From: Lycorma delicatula
Taxonomy: Eukaryota > Arthropoda > Insecta > Hemiptera > Fulgoridae
Assembly: GCF_047948215.1 (NCBI RefSeq)
Contig: NC_134456.1
Span: 68,660,029 to 68,724,028 of the forward strand
Direction of reading: 5' to 3'
Length of the DNA: 64,000 bases
Part shown: in pieces, positions 24,093-36,100 of the stretch
Layout of the letters: each line of letters begins with the position of its first letter
Position numbering within the stretch: position 1 is the first letter of the stretch
The notes under the pieces: model-generated
The model's database searches: none
The model's input: only the letters and a program-made list of their open reading frames with translations
Told to the model about the DNA's origin: nothing
Program-made: the position numbers and the translations under genes

Positions 24093-24714
24093 GACAAATA
24101 TTCATTTTTTTAGGTTATAACCTCTTTTAATGCTTAGGTTATACTTCAATTACAGATAAACTTCATGGGATGAAAAAGTAAAAATATTAAGAAAAATGAA
24201 AGGAATTTTTTTCTATAATTTGTGGGCTGGTTATTTCATACCTTATAATAAGCTTATAAAAAGCTGTTTCAACCGTGATAAGAAATCATTTGATGAAGCA
24301 ATTTCTTTTTTAAAGGTGCATTAGATATGTTGAAACGGTCAAATGCTGAAAACACTTGTAAAAATAACATTTTTTAGTTATGAGTATCCTTTTGTGAAAA
24401 TATTTTATTAAAAATTACTTCAGAAATATCATTCTCAGTCGTATTTACCATGATATATTTAAAAGCTACTAAAAAGTTACAAATACAATCAATCCGCGAA
24501 TTTGTTACTGTCGATTTCATATCTCTCGGTTGAAAATTTCTAAAATATAAAGTCAAATAAATGCGGCATTTTTAATCAAACAATTTTACTCTAAGAGACA
24601 TCAAATCGTTAAGAAGTACAAAAACAGTAAGTCATTTTGTTATCGATAGCTGCACTTTATTATAACTGATAAAGTAAAATATTTTTCTGGCGGTCTTATG
24701 GAAATCAGTTTTTT
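24093..24714. other. AT-rich non-coding sequence
   Basis: Nothing recognised. Confidence 0.55.
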
Positions 24715-24828
24715 AGGTAGATTTCATTCGAAAGTAAACTATTGTAGTGGGTACCGTGATTCGACTTTCGACATATCTTCGCGATTCACATCCCCAGACT
24801 CTAAAGCCACCTTTTCAGCTCAAAACAT

Positions 24829-24879
<51 letters not shown>

Positions 24880-25385
24880 TATATATATATATATATATAT
24901 ATATATTTCACTTTCTCGTGGACACGATAAAAGCCGTAGTTTTGTCCCAATCACTTTCAAATTGTTCCCTTAAAAAGACTCGACCTAAAATCTCGGTCGA
25001 GTTGGTTAACAGCCATTGAAATGGGATTGCTTTTTCGAAGAAATAAAATATTGCTATAACCTTTTTATTAAGTAAAATGTCGAATTCGTTTAAAGTTTCT
25101 ACGATTCTTTGATAAAAACCTAAAGCTTATGTAATAAATTTTTTTGATACCACCAACCATTGGCTCAGGGATGAAAAAATGTGGGTCTTTAATGACAAAA
25201 AAAAATCATCTTCCTTAATAGGCACAGTATAGCATTGGTTTGAATTGGTGGTTAATTCTCTAAACATTACTAAAATGTTGCTGGAATTGTAAGATGGGGC
25301 TTAAAAATGTGTAACTTTTTTCACATGCAACCATTGTGGTATTGAATAAGTTTTTCATAACTTTAAGGTGGAAATTTTTTTTCAA
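24715..25385 (+). repeat. Dispersed repeat family C, copy 2
   Basis: Same block order as the copy at 17259, in the same orientation. The internal microsatellite is greatly expanded here into two TA runs (24836-24874 and 24879-24906). The 3' end stops at CTTTAAGGTGGAA and is immediately followed by family D sequence. Confidence 0.8.
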
Positions 25386-26035
25386 ATTTTATTTTAACTT
25401 AATTATATTGATTTATTAATATAATTATAATTAATTATAATTATAATTAATTATAATTAATTATTAACCTCTAATTGTAAAAAAGTTTTACAATAAATAA
25501 TAATTCAAAATAACTAAAAAAAATATGAAAAAATATCGGAAGAGTTATTAGTGAAATAAAATTTTACGCCCGTTACAAAAAAAAAAAGAAAAAAAGGAAA
25601 TTAAGTCCGATTCGAACCGATATACCTTCACCTTGTCAGAGCCAAATATTTCATTAATTATATTTGGCTATAATTCTGGAACCAATGAAAATAAGTACCA
25701 TTTATGACATATCGTTGACAATTACTGCAGTTAAGAAAAACTCCAAAATCAAAATGTTTTAGATTTTGGACTTTTTTTGGACACTTTTGGTCAAGTTGAT
25801 TGCAATCAAAAGGGGAGGTGCACAATTAGATGTTACAACAGTCCTAAATCCAAAATTTCAACAATCTACGCCTAATCGTTTTTGAGTTATGCGAGATACA
25901 TACGCACGTACTTACGTACAGACGTCACGCCGAAAATAGTCAAAATGGATTCAGGGATGGTCAAATGGAAATTTCCGTTGAAATCTGAAAACCGACATTT
26001 TTCGCGATCCTTTACTTCGTACAAGGATGTAAAAA
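25386..26035 (+). mobile_element. Family D long-TIR element, right-half type
   Basis: It consists of module X (about 25395-25575: AACCTCTAATTGTAAAA ... GTGAAATAAAATTTTA) followed by module Y (about 25590-26035). Y contains GTCCGATTCGAAC, CAATGAAAATAAGTACC, GGACACTTTTGGTCAAGTTG, CAACAGTCCTAAATCCAAAA, CAAAATGGATTCAGGGATGG and ends CGATCCTTTACTTCGTACAAGG. In the copy at 32.4 kb, X has the same orientation but Y is reversed and on the other side. No open frame is conserved between the copies, so it appears non-autonomous. Confidence 0.7.
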
Positions 26036-26119
26036 TCAATATTTATAAATAATAGTTAATTATTTTAATTGGGCCCAAATTATTTTTATTGGTAACTGGT
26101 GTCTGGTTATTGAATTCAC

Positions 26120-26350
26120 TGCGAATTCAAGAAAGAGTTCTAAGGTCCAAAGCAAAGGCAATGGATTTGAATACTAGTTAGTGGATAACAGTATTCTTTG
26201 ATGGTTGGGATTCAGTTAACCACACATCTCAGGAATGATCTACCTGAGACTGTGCAAGACTACACTTCATTTACATTCATGCATATCATCTTCATTCATC
26301 CTCTGAAATAATACCTTACGGTAGTTCCGGAGGCTAAACGAAAAAAAAAA
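26120..26350 (+). mobile_element. SINE-B copy 6, damaged head
   Basis: The tRNA-like head is largely unrecognisable. From AGTTCTAAGGTCC onward the body is good: GGATTTGAATACTAG, CCACACATCTCAGGAATG, CCTGAGACTGTGCAAGACTACACTTCATTTACATTCAT (in pieces), CATTCATCCTCTGAAATAATACC, and GGAGGCTAAACG with a poly(A) tail at 26340-26350. Confidence 0.8.
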
Positions 26351-26999
26351 GATAATAACTCTGAAGTAAAAGGTTATATATATATATTTGTTATTTATAT
26401 TCTAATGTCGACATATTACAAAATAGAATTATAAATGAATATTCCGGACAAAAGTAATAAAAAATATTATTACATTTGCTACTTAAAAATTAAATTATCT
26501 ATTTAAAAATTAGAGATAAAACGTTTCATTTAATAGAACGTAATAATATTAAACATGCCTATCTTATAAAAACTAAATTTATAAAAAAATACGAATAATA
26601 CACGAGTAATGGCACGCTTATAATATATTATAATATGAAAAGCAAGTTTAAATTTAATATTATATTATAATACAATACGAATAGGATAGGGAAGCTTATA
26701 TTTTAATATCAACGCATCACTTTATATTTAAATGACTTGAAAATAATGATGTTATATTTAATAATTAAAGGTCCGATGTTTACTCTAATATAAACGAGGT
26801 CATGGTTTTAAATGGACTTTTATTCAAAGCCAGTAAAAGATCTGTAATAATTAAAAATAAATTAATTATTGTTTTTATTTTTATGTAAAATATCTGTTTT
26901 TCAAACGGAATGAATTATCCAATTTTAAGGGGTTGTAAACTGGTAAAACCCCCAAATTAAAAAATAGTTTATTTCATTATATTTTTTTTCTAATGTTTT
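26351..26999. other. AT-rich non-coding sequence
   Basis: Nothing recognised apart from a short TA run near 26376-26387. Confidence 0.55.
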
Positions 27000-27800
27000 A
27001 GGTAGATTTCGGAAGAAAGCTATTTATTTTAATAGATACCATGATTCGACTTCCGGAAAATTTCGACATACCTTCGCGTTTCACATCCCCCAAAATCCAA
27101 AACCAATATCAGCTCAAAACGTTATATATACATTTATATATAACATGTACATGTACGTTATATATACATTTATCTAATTCATGTCTAGTGGACATGATAA
27201 CTGCCTTAATTTTGCGCCAATCACTTTCAAATTGTTCCTTAAAATTAACTCGTCCCAAATTCTCGTTCGAATTCGTTAACGGCCAAAATTGGACCATGGG
27301 AATGGAAATGGGAGAAGCTTTTACGAAAAAAACAAAATATCGCTATAACTTTTTTATTAAGTAAAATATCGATTTTTTTATGTCAGCAACCATTAGCCCA
27401 GGGGGTGGAAAAAATTGGATTTTGAAAACAAAAACATACCTCCCTTAATAGGCACAGTATCGAATCGGTTTAAAGTGGTTTGGACAAAGAGGACAACGAG
27501 GACAAATCGAATTTGGTTTAAAGAGGACAAAGTGGTTTTGTCCTCTAAACATTACTTAAAACCTTTGTCTGAAACAATTTTTGATATGACCAACCCTTTC
27601 GGCAAGGAATGACCATAATTTTGGTGGAATTGTAAGAAGATGGGTTTGTCGTATACTAAACGTGTGTTTTTTTCACATGCAACCACTGTCGTATTAAGTA
27701 AATTTTAAGTTTTTATTAATTTTAAGGTGGAATCTTTTTTATTACCGGTGAAATCTACCTTCAATTCAATCTTGCCGAAAGAGATTTTTTTTACAAAATT
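27000..27800 (+). repeat. Dispersed repeat family C, copy 3
   Basis: Same block order and orientation as the copies at 17259 and 24715. The microsatellite position holds ATATATACATTTATATATAA-type sequence with a palindromic ACATGTACATGTACGT core. Around 27470-27550 it carries extra sequence absent from copy 1, built from repeated GAGGACAA and GGTTTAAAG units, so a local duplication has occurred. Confidence 0.8.
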
Positions 27801-28630
27801 AGATTGAAATTAACTAACAACATTCAATTTTGTCAGTAAATTTTTTGACTAATTTTTTCGCTGGTTCATAATTCTTTTCATTCATGTAAAACAAAAATTA
27901 TAATTAAATTTTTATTTTCTTCTAAAATTTACACTAATTTTTAAATAATTAAAACAGTACCTGTGTATAGAGTTAGCTCTAGGCTTTTATTATCATTGTA
28001 ATAACTCAAATATTTTGGTACCTAACAAACACCTAATTAATGAGATCGAAATGAATATAGATTTAATGATGATGAAATACATTAAACAAATTATTTACAA
28101 TGACTGAATTCGTTCATTAATGTGAAGTGGTAATCATGTTATGTAGCCTACGTAATTTGTTTATATGTTCATTAATATCGAGTTGAAAATGTAAGGACAT
28201 ACTTAAATTTCTGTAAAAATGGTTTATTAGTATTTACTAAAACATGTTCAATAATTGGTTTCACGATTTTTTTTCCAAGATCATATTAGTATGACGCTTA
28301 GTAATTTTTAATTTACATTATTTTTCAATAAGCTGTAGCTGCAATTTTTTATCCTTATATGTATATATATGTTTTATATATATATATACACATATACTCA
28401 TACAACAACAATTAATAAAAATAAAAGAAATTGTATTTCCTCACATGTGCTGTTTATTAAGAATTCTGGCTGAATAAAGTGAAGTGTCTTCCGCTAACTC
28501 AAGTACAATAATATAGCTAGCTAGCAATAATATGGAGCTAGCTGCTCCATTGAAAAGCTTGAAACTTCAAATATATGAAACGTTACTTCATGAATCGTAC
28601 TCTTTTATGATGGTAAATTAGTAAATAACA
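27801..28630. other. AT-rich non-coding sequence
   Basis: Nothing recognised. It includes a TATATA-rich stretch near 28355-28390. Confidence 0.55.
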
Positions 28631-29552
28631 TTAGGTTTTCTAAAACGTACTGAGCCTTTCGAGGTCAAAATTGAGAACACATTTATGGTTATTGGAAAAT
28701 AACATTAAGAGATCACAATGCACCATTTTATTCGATAACATCTGCCATTTTTCCGGCCGTACCATAATTCCATCGCTGTAGAACTACTGTGGTTTCCGAT
28801 CAAAAAGTTGTGACATATTTTTTTCACAAGCCTCTTTTGAGCTAACTTAACACCGTTCCGGAAGTTCTGCAGAGACCAAAACAAGTGATAGTCTGACGGT
28901 GCCAGGTCCGGACTGTACTATTTATGCATTAAAACCTCCCAGTCAAGTTCTCGCAATTTCTGACGGGTCGTTAAAAATGTATGCGTTCTGTCGTTGCCAA
29001 CGCTGTATAAGACTCCCTTTCTGTTAACCAGTTAAGGCCGTTTCTTTTAAATTGTTAGGTGCAATCGCGTTAATCGTAGACGGTATAGATCTGAGTTTAT
29101 CGTTCTGCCTGGCAATAGCAGTTCGTGATGCACGATTCCTTTCCAAACGCACCAAACTCGCAGCATAATCTTTCTGTCATCAGTGTGGACTTTGCCACAG
29201 ACCGTGAAGCTTCTGCTCGCTTCGACCACGATCTTTTTCGCACATTGTTGTAGGTTACCCGCTTTTCATCACTCGTAATCAACCGCTTCAGAAACGGCTC
29301 GATTTCGTTAAGTTTCAGTAGAGATTTGCGGAAAGAAATACGATCGAGCAAACCTTTTATGACTCAGATCATGCGACACCCAAACATCAAGCTTTTTTTG
29401 TATTCTCAAAACGGTTTAACGCTCTTTGGTGATGGATGTTTAAGTTATTGGCAATGACATCACTGCTTACATGCCAGCCTTCCTCGCTTTTTTCTAGAAT
29501 ACGCTAACGCTATCTCGTGCGCTAACGGTTCAGTACTTTTTAGATTACTTAT
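28631..29552 (-). pseudogene. mariner transposase relic with both terminal repeats
   Basis: Minus-strand relic of a mariner-type (Tc1/mariner superfamily) transposase. Recognisable in order are a DVIANNLNIHHQ-like second helix-turn-helix, DVWVSHDLS (the family's WVPHEL linker position), NEIEPFLKRLITSDEK (first catalytic Asp kept), KRSWSKR, VWKGIVHHELLLPG, a damaged QDNAR box in which the second Asp position reads Gly, LRELDWEVLMH, and SPDLAPSDYHLF (third Asp kept). It has several frameshifts and stops, including a TAG just before the third Asp motif. The termini 28631-28656 (TTAGGTTTTC...) and 29527-29552 are imperfect inverted repeats, 20 of 26 positions agreeing by eye. At about 0.92 kb it is shorter than the usual 1.3 kb, and the N-terminal region is missing. 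It cannot be active. Confidence 0.9.
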
Positions 29553-32409
29553 TGTTTTATCTGGGGATAACAATAGTAATGAAAAAATCCGAAGCTATAA
29601 GAAGAATTAAACCCAGGCTTCAGGTGATCTGAGAGCAACAAGCTAACCTCTACTCAACTTTTTAGACTTATATTTAATACTCTAAAGATTACTTTTAATG
29701 ATAAATAAAATGTTAAGATTTTATATTTCCAAAATTATCTTAAAAAATCACGGCAGTACTGATATTACACCATTAAAATTTAATCAGTTTCCCGTAGAAG
29801 GATAAAAACTAGAATCAATCTCATATTTCATATTTTTATAATTATTTAGATCGAATTACCTTTGTCAAACCGGCATCTCATATGAGTTAAGTCATTACCT
29901 CATCATAACATCATTATTACTAGTGCTTGCTAAATTAGTTTAAAAAATTTAAATCTTGTCTAATTGTAAGAAATTAACACCTTTTTTAAACCAATTATCC
30001 CTTTATTATACAAGTTACTACATTAGATTCCTAGATCGGTTGTTGAATCATACTTACATAGAGAAATAGATTATGTATGTGTATACATACATGTATGTAT
30101 ACAAATACATACGCTCGCGTGCTCGCACACACACCTTCATTAATTCATGTTATGTATAAAATTAATTATTGAGATTTTTGGACTGAGTGGACTTTAAAAA
30201 TGTCGAAAAACAAAAATTGTATTTGACGGTTTTTTTTTAATTATACCAGACAGTTTGGTTTTTTACCTCAACTTTTTGACCAAATTAATGTTTTTTTCTC
30301 TGTTGTGTAACATAAAACAAGGAAAATAAAAAATTCGAAAAATTGTTTTACGTATCTAAACGGTATTTTTTCGAATTTGTATTTATTTACAATTTCTTTT
30401 CAAGTAACAGTACTGTTCATCATCACCAGGCTATTTTGAAAGTTATTCATTGAATCGTATTCAAAGTAAAATAAGCTTAGAATTTTGAATAATTATACGA
30501 AATAAGATTTTAATTAAATTTGTGGTGGGTGTATTATGAGGGAAAAGATGCTATCAACCGTCACATTTATCCGTTCTGTGTTTACGATCTTAAGACCATA
30601 GATAACACATTTATGACCGTTGCTCAGTTTTCCTCATTGATGAGTTTATGGAACATTTATGACCGTTTTCAGTGTGCTTTAATATGAAAACTCCTTTCAC
30701 GAATGATGCAAAGGTGTTTTGGTTCTGTACTTATTTTGTATTCAAAATCATGTCTGTATTTTTGATGCCGATATTCCTTTATTAATAAAAATGAAAACGT
30801 GGTTTTAGGCTACAAGATTCTTAATTAAATGCAAATAGAAATCTTAGAAGTTTATATAATTAAGCTTTATTCTGCAACATTGCCGTTCGTATTTTTCTTT
30901 ATTCTTTGTAAATCTTTTACAAATTTTCATTATTGTTGTTCCTGTTTTTTTTTTGTTTTTTTTTTAAGAAAAAGGTATCTTAGATCAGTAACAATAGTTA
31001 TTAATTTTTTTTCCACCTAAGGCGATCAATCCTTACAAAATAACTCATTTTATAGATGTGAAAACTTTTTAAATAATTATCGTATCTTACATTTTTTTTT
31101 ATAGTAATCCACTTTAAAGTTTCTTTCTTACATTTTATAAAAAAAGTCTCCTTTTATTACCCTCAGGTTAGTACTTATCCTCAGGTCGTACTTGTAATCA
31201 TTTTATTTATTAGAAAAATTGTTATTTGTTAATTTAATGGAACAGAAACAAAAAAGTTGTTCCACCTTCATAGATAGCTGACCCATCTCTTTTAAATATA
31301 ACTTTTTTAACTTACAAAACATTTACTGTAATATTATATGGTAGATTATAAAATTTTTAAAACCCCGTTACCCTTTAGTAATTCTTAATATCATATCATA
31401 AATATTCATTTTTAGCTTTCAGTAGCAATTGAATGAAGAAATAATATTTTAAAAAAGACTGGAAAATACCAACTATAATTAATATTTACCTATTAAATGC
31501 AATCTTCTTTCACTATTATTATAAAAAAATTACCGGTTTTCTACTCTGCACCTTCTACTCCTCCACAAGTCTATCCTCTTGGTTTCCAGAAAATCTCATC
31601 CTCCATTCCTTGGTTGGTTATGGATTATCACCGTTTGATAGTTATACTTAAATCATTGACGTCATTCAAACTGAAGACTGTATGTATTTGTAAAACTTGT
31701 TTTAACTACTTATCTACGTAATGGTTAAATTGCATGTTTCCGATTTGATTGTTGTATACCGATTTTTATCAATAATTTCAATAAAAATTAATTATGATAA
31801 CATTTATTTTTTTCAATAAAGGTAATAAAATGTCATGTAGTAAGTTGTGTTAATTGATTCTCTAACAATTTATAAAACTATTATATAATATCGCTCTGTA
31901 CGTAACTTTAAAAATAGATTTTTATTAATATTATTATAATTACAAAAAATTTAACTGTTTAACCAGGACATGGGGTTTTTGTAATTCTTTTAGAAACTGT
32001 AAAAAATCTCGCATTAAATAAACAAATACAATTGCATTAATGCGAATCGGGGTTTATAAGTTTATTAGCGTTTAGGAGTTTGGAATTTTTTATGAAATAG
32101 TTTTTTTTTTATCCTTTCTTGTAACTTTTTATCGAATAAACTTTCAAATTTGAACTTTGTAAAAAATTTAAGTGGTAACAAAATACGTTTTTTTTTCGTT
32201 AACTGAAACATATTTAGAAACGTATTTAAGTAGCATATTAAACGAGAATGTATGAAATTCCAATTTATTTAATCACAATTTTATGAAAAAAAGTCATCAA
32301 TAGAGATCGAGGAATATAATTTTGTAATAACTTATCATGTTAATCTGAATAAATTCTTCAGAATATTTTTTATATGGTAAATAAAATTTTATATTTTGAG
32401 AACATAAAA
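29553..32409. other. AT-rich non-coding sequence
   Basis: No gene recognised. It contains a short ATGTATGTATAC repeat (30070-30110) and a directly repeated ACATTTATGACCGTT (30609-30623 and 30654-30668). Confidence 0.5.
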
Positions 32410-33045
32410 AGGCCCTTTTTTACGTGCTTGTACGAAGTAAAGGAAGTATTATGATCGCGAAAAATTTCGGTTTTCACATTTCAACGAAAATATTAATTTT
32501 AACCATCCTTGAATCCATTTTGACTAGTTTCCGTGTTATGTCTGTACGTACGTATGTATCTCGTATAATTCAAAACGATTAGCCGTAGGATGTTGAATTT
32601 TTGGATTTAGGACTGTTGAAACTCTAGTTGTAAATCTCCCCTTTTGAATCCAATTGACTGGACCAAAAGTGTCCAAAAATGCTCACAATCCAAATCATAT
32701 GAATTTTGTACTTTTTTTAACTGCAGTAATAAGCCCTCATTGAGAGCTTCTCAACGATGTATCATAAGTGGTACTTATTTTCATTGGTTTCATAGTTATA
32801 GTCAAATAAAATTTTAATTAATGAAATATTTTTTCTTACAAGGAGAAGGCACATTTGTTCGAATCCAATTTCATCTCCTTTTGTTTTTTTTAATTTAAAT
32901 ATATTGATATATTAATAAGTATAAACCTCTGATTGTAAAAAAAATTACAAAAAATAATAATTCAATAATAACAATTAAAAAAACGTTAAGAAAAAGTATA
33001 AGAAGTTATTAATGAAATAAAATTTTATGTAATTTTCATTTTTTT
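32410..33045 (-). mobile_element. Family D long-TIR element, left-half type
   Basis: It begins CTTGTACGAAGTAAAGGAAG (the reverse complement of the end of the 25.4-26.0 kb copy) and runs through module Y in inverted orientation (about 32417-32880). Module X follows in plus orientation (about 32885-33045: AACCTCTGATTGTAAAA ... GAAATAAAATTTTAT). It ends about 30 bases before the acceptor site of the candidate exon at 33074. No coding capacity is apparent. Confidence 0.7.
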
Positions 33046-33073
33046 TTTTAAATGTGTATATGTAATTTAACAG

Positions 33074-33176
33074 ACGGACAAGGAAGTCATGCAATGTCTA
33101 TATCAGATTTTTAAAAGAACAAAGCATTTTGACTTCTATGGAGAAGGTGAATCTGTTATCCGGTTTGATGGACTAG
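33074..33176 (+). CDS. Candidate internal coding exon, unrecognised gene
   Basis: A 103-base segment is preceded by a poly(T) tract and TTTAACAG, and followed by a GTAACT donor. One frame (ACG GAC AAG ...) is open throughout, with in-frame stops just outside both borders (a TAA before the AG, another a few codons after the GT). This is the pattern of a real internal exon. The 34-residue product is mixed and protein-like and includes KEVMQCLYQIFKR and HFDFYGEGESVIRFDGL. It ends in phase 1, and the exon candidate at 36612 starts in the matching phase. I do not recognise the protein. Chance open frames of this length are possible in such DNA, so confidence is moderate. Confidence 0.45.
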
Positions 33177-36100
33177 GTAACTCGTAATTTTTTATATTTT
33201 TCTTTTTCTTTTGAACCGAAAATATTTCACCCTTAAAAAGTAGACGTAAGATCTTACAGTACTTACAATAATTAATAGTTTTTTTTACAGTTGCCCCTTA
33301 TTGACTGATAGTAATTTAAAATTAAATTAACTCATGAGTAAACTTTAAAACGTTTTAAAAAATAACTAAATTGGCTTTAAAAAGTTTTAAAAATAAAAAA
33401 TAATTATTTCTTTTTAAATTATTTTAATTTAATCTTTTTGAAGTCGGGTTTCAATTTAAAACAACTATTAATACGTAACTTTAATAACCCTTAAGTTAAT
33501 GTCAACTTCAGAAAGTATTAAAACTAAAAAAAATATATTTTAGGTTTTTTTAGCACTTTTAAATATTATTTAAAAATCTATTTTATAAATTTAAAGTAAA
33601 ATATGGACATTGATATAAATTTGTACAGAGGGTAAAGCTTAATCGTACAATTTTAAAAAAATAATTTAAAAACAATGAGAAGTAACCGATTGGAGAACCT
33701 GTTTTTTGTTAATAATCTTTTTTTTTTTTTTTTTAATTAATTTTCTGTATAAACAAAATCATTTTCCTAAATTTTACCGAGTAAATCAATTTTATGATAA
33801 TCATATACATACATACATATATATATAATTTTAATTACAATGTATCAATAAAATATGATTTTTGATCGGATACAAAAACAATAGTTTGGGAATAGAGCAA
33901 GCGAATTATTTAGAAGGAATTCTTTTAATAAATTTATACGTAAATCCATATAAATATTATTTTAATGTATTTTATCTTGCTTTTAATGCAAATAACTATT
34001 TAAGTAAGTGTTCAGACTCTGTGTATGTTATTAAAAAATTATTAAAGAATTACTTTAAAATTTAAAGATCTTTGTATCACCTCACACTCGGCTCCTCTCG
34101 GCTGTACTCACCTGCTTTCGGATGCACTCGGCTCCTGACAATTTTGCGGCTCCGAACACACTATATAAGCCTGCTCCGTAAGGTACATTCAGACAGTCTT
34201 TTTCCAGCCTTCTATCAATCTTCATGGACTCAACGTACAAACTTACAAAATAGTGTATCATTTATGGGCTCATTAAAAGCATTTATATACACTTATATAT
34301 AATCATGTATTATTCATTCAAATATTAAATCATATCTAATTATGAAGCGGTAAATTTCTATACTATTATTTGAACTAGCGGTAAATACATAGAGTAATTA
34401 CGCTAAGGTATTACATTAAGGCGGATATTATCTCGACAGAAGGATTCAGTTTTTATAATAATCTCAATAATATGTTCTGTTCACTACATAAACAGAAAGT
34501 TCTCATCATGAGAGTAATTATTACCTTTTGATTAATATATTAATAAAATCTTATCAAATCTTTTTTAAATTTAATTTTCTGAAAGTAAAGGCTTCAAAAG
34601 AATAATAAAATTGATCATCTTTATTGTGAATAAAACTTTCCTTTTAGTTGTTTACTTTTAACAAATTCTAGTTTATTTCCAGTTTTAAACAATGAGTGTA
34701 GTCAGGACGAGTTCAAAAAGAAATTTCAGTGAAAATCGAATAAGGTTTCTCTATCTGAATGAGTTCACATTTAACGAACAATGAAAACCATTTCAGTTCT
34801 TAAATTGGATCGCATTAATACGTCATGGTTCGAGTACGACCCTCTTGATTCGATCGCTAAGTGACATCATTTATTGTCTTCCTAATCATTTATTTATTTA
34901 CAAAAAGAAAAAAAAAGAAACAACCCTCCCGGACATTGTAGTAAGTGGAGTCGGCCTGTATAACCTTGTATTATCGGTTTTTTGTTTTTCTTTTTTCAGG
35001 CTACTGTTACATGTAATAACTATCGTTCTCTGTAATTTTTTGAGAAAACGTATCGTAATTTATTTTTTATTTAATTTATCTCATCCTTGATCAATTTTTT
35101 ACTACCTGACTGGAAGCTTCTTTCATTAAACATTTGAAGACTGTCTGAAATTGAATTATGCCACCTCTCAAAATTCGTGTCAATTGTTTTGAAGATTTGT
35201 AAGGTTATTATAACTTTCAGAAGTATATCCAAACATTAATTTAACATAACATTCTAAATATTTAACAACAAGTCTATTGTTCATGATACCACCTTGGGAT
35301 GTCCTTTAGCATTTTGATAACAATGCAAGTCCGATTCATACAAAAAAAAGATAGAATCTTATTTCAAAAAAAATTATAATTTTTCCGAAGATATAATTTT
35401 CAATTTTTTTTTTTAAATTAGGCTAGGAAAACGGTTTCCTGGATGCGGTCAAAAAGATAAGACCAGATTCTTTTGTACTTTCTAATTTTTTTTCAGTCTA
35501 ACCATTTGGAATTCCTGTCTCATATGTTTTTGATTCCTGTTTCTGGCTGAGGGGTTTATCTAACAAATTTTGAAAAAAAATAAAAAGGGAATGGTAACAA
35601 TCTTTTATTAAATCATTTCTTTCTGGCTTCAGATGATAGCACCTGGTAAGATAATTTCAGCATAAAATTATAAATGAAAATCTACCTCGGGTTGTTTATC
35701 AGATGAGGGAAAATCTAGTGGTCAACTGGGCAGAAGATATTAGAGGAGAAAATTCCGAACAAAATCCTGCAAGTTTTGAAGCGATCCCCTTCTATCAAAT
35801 CTTCACAACTCTCATATCTCTGTGGGGTTCTCGTAGTTTACAGGTAGAAATTAAGATAGTTTTTATACAGGATGACTGGTATACTCTAGGTTATTTTATT
35901 TATTTAGCTGTAGTACAGATCCTTTTACCATCAAAAAGACGCACACTCAAGTTTATGTAGTGATAACTGATTCCTTCCTACATATGAACTGATATTCAGT
36001 ATGATTATGAGAATATAAAAACAACAGAAATTGATTTCTGAATTGCAGACCTTAAATTCGAATTTTCAAATATCTGTTAGTTAACTTTTTATTTTTGAAG

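Noticed and set aside
24698..25019. Open frames full of Ile-Tyr repeats
   Set aside because: They are translations of TA microsatellites within family C.
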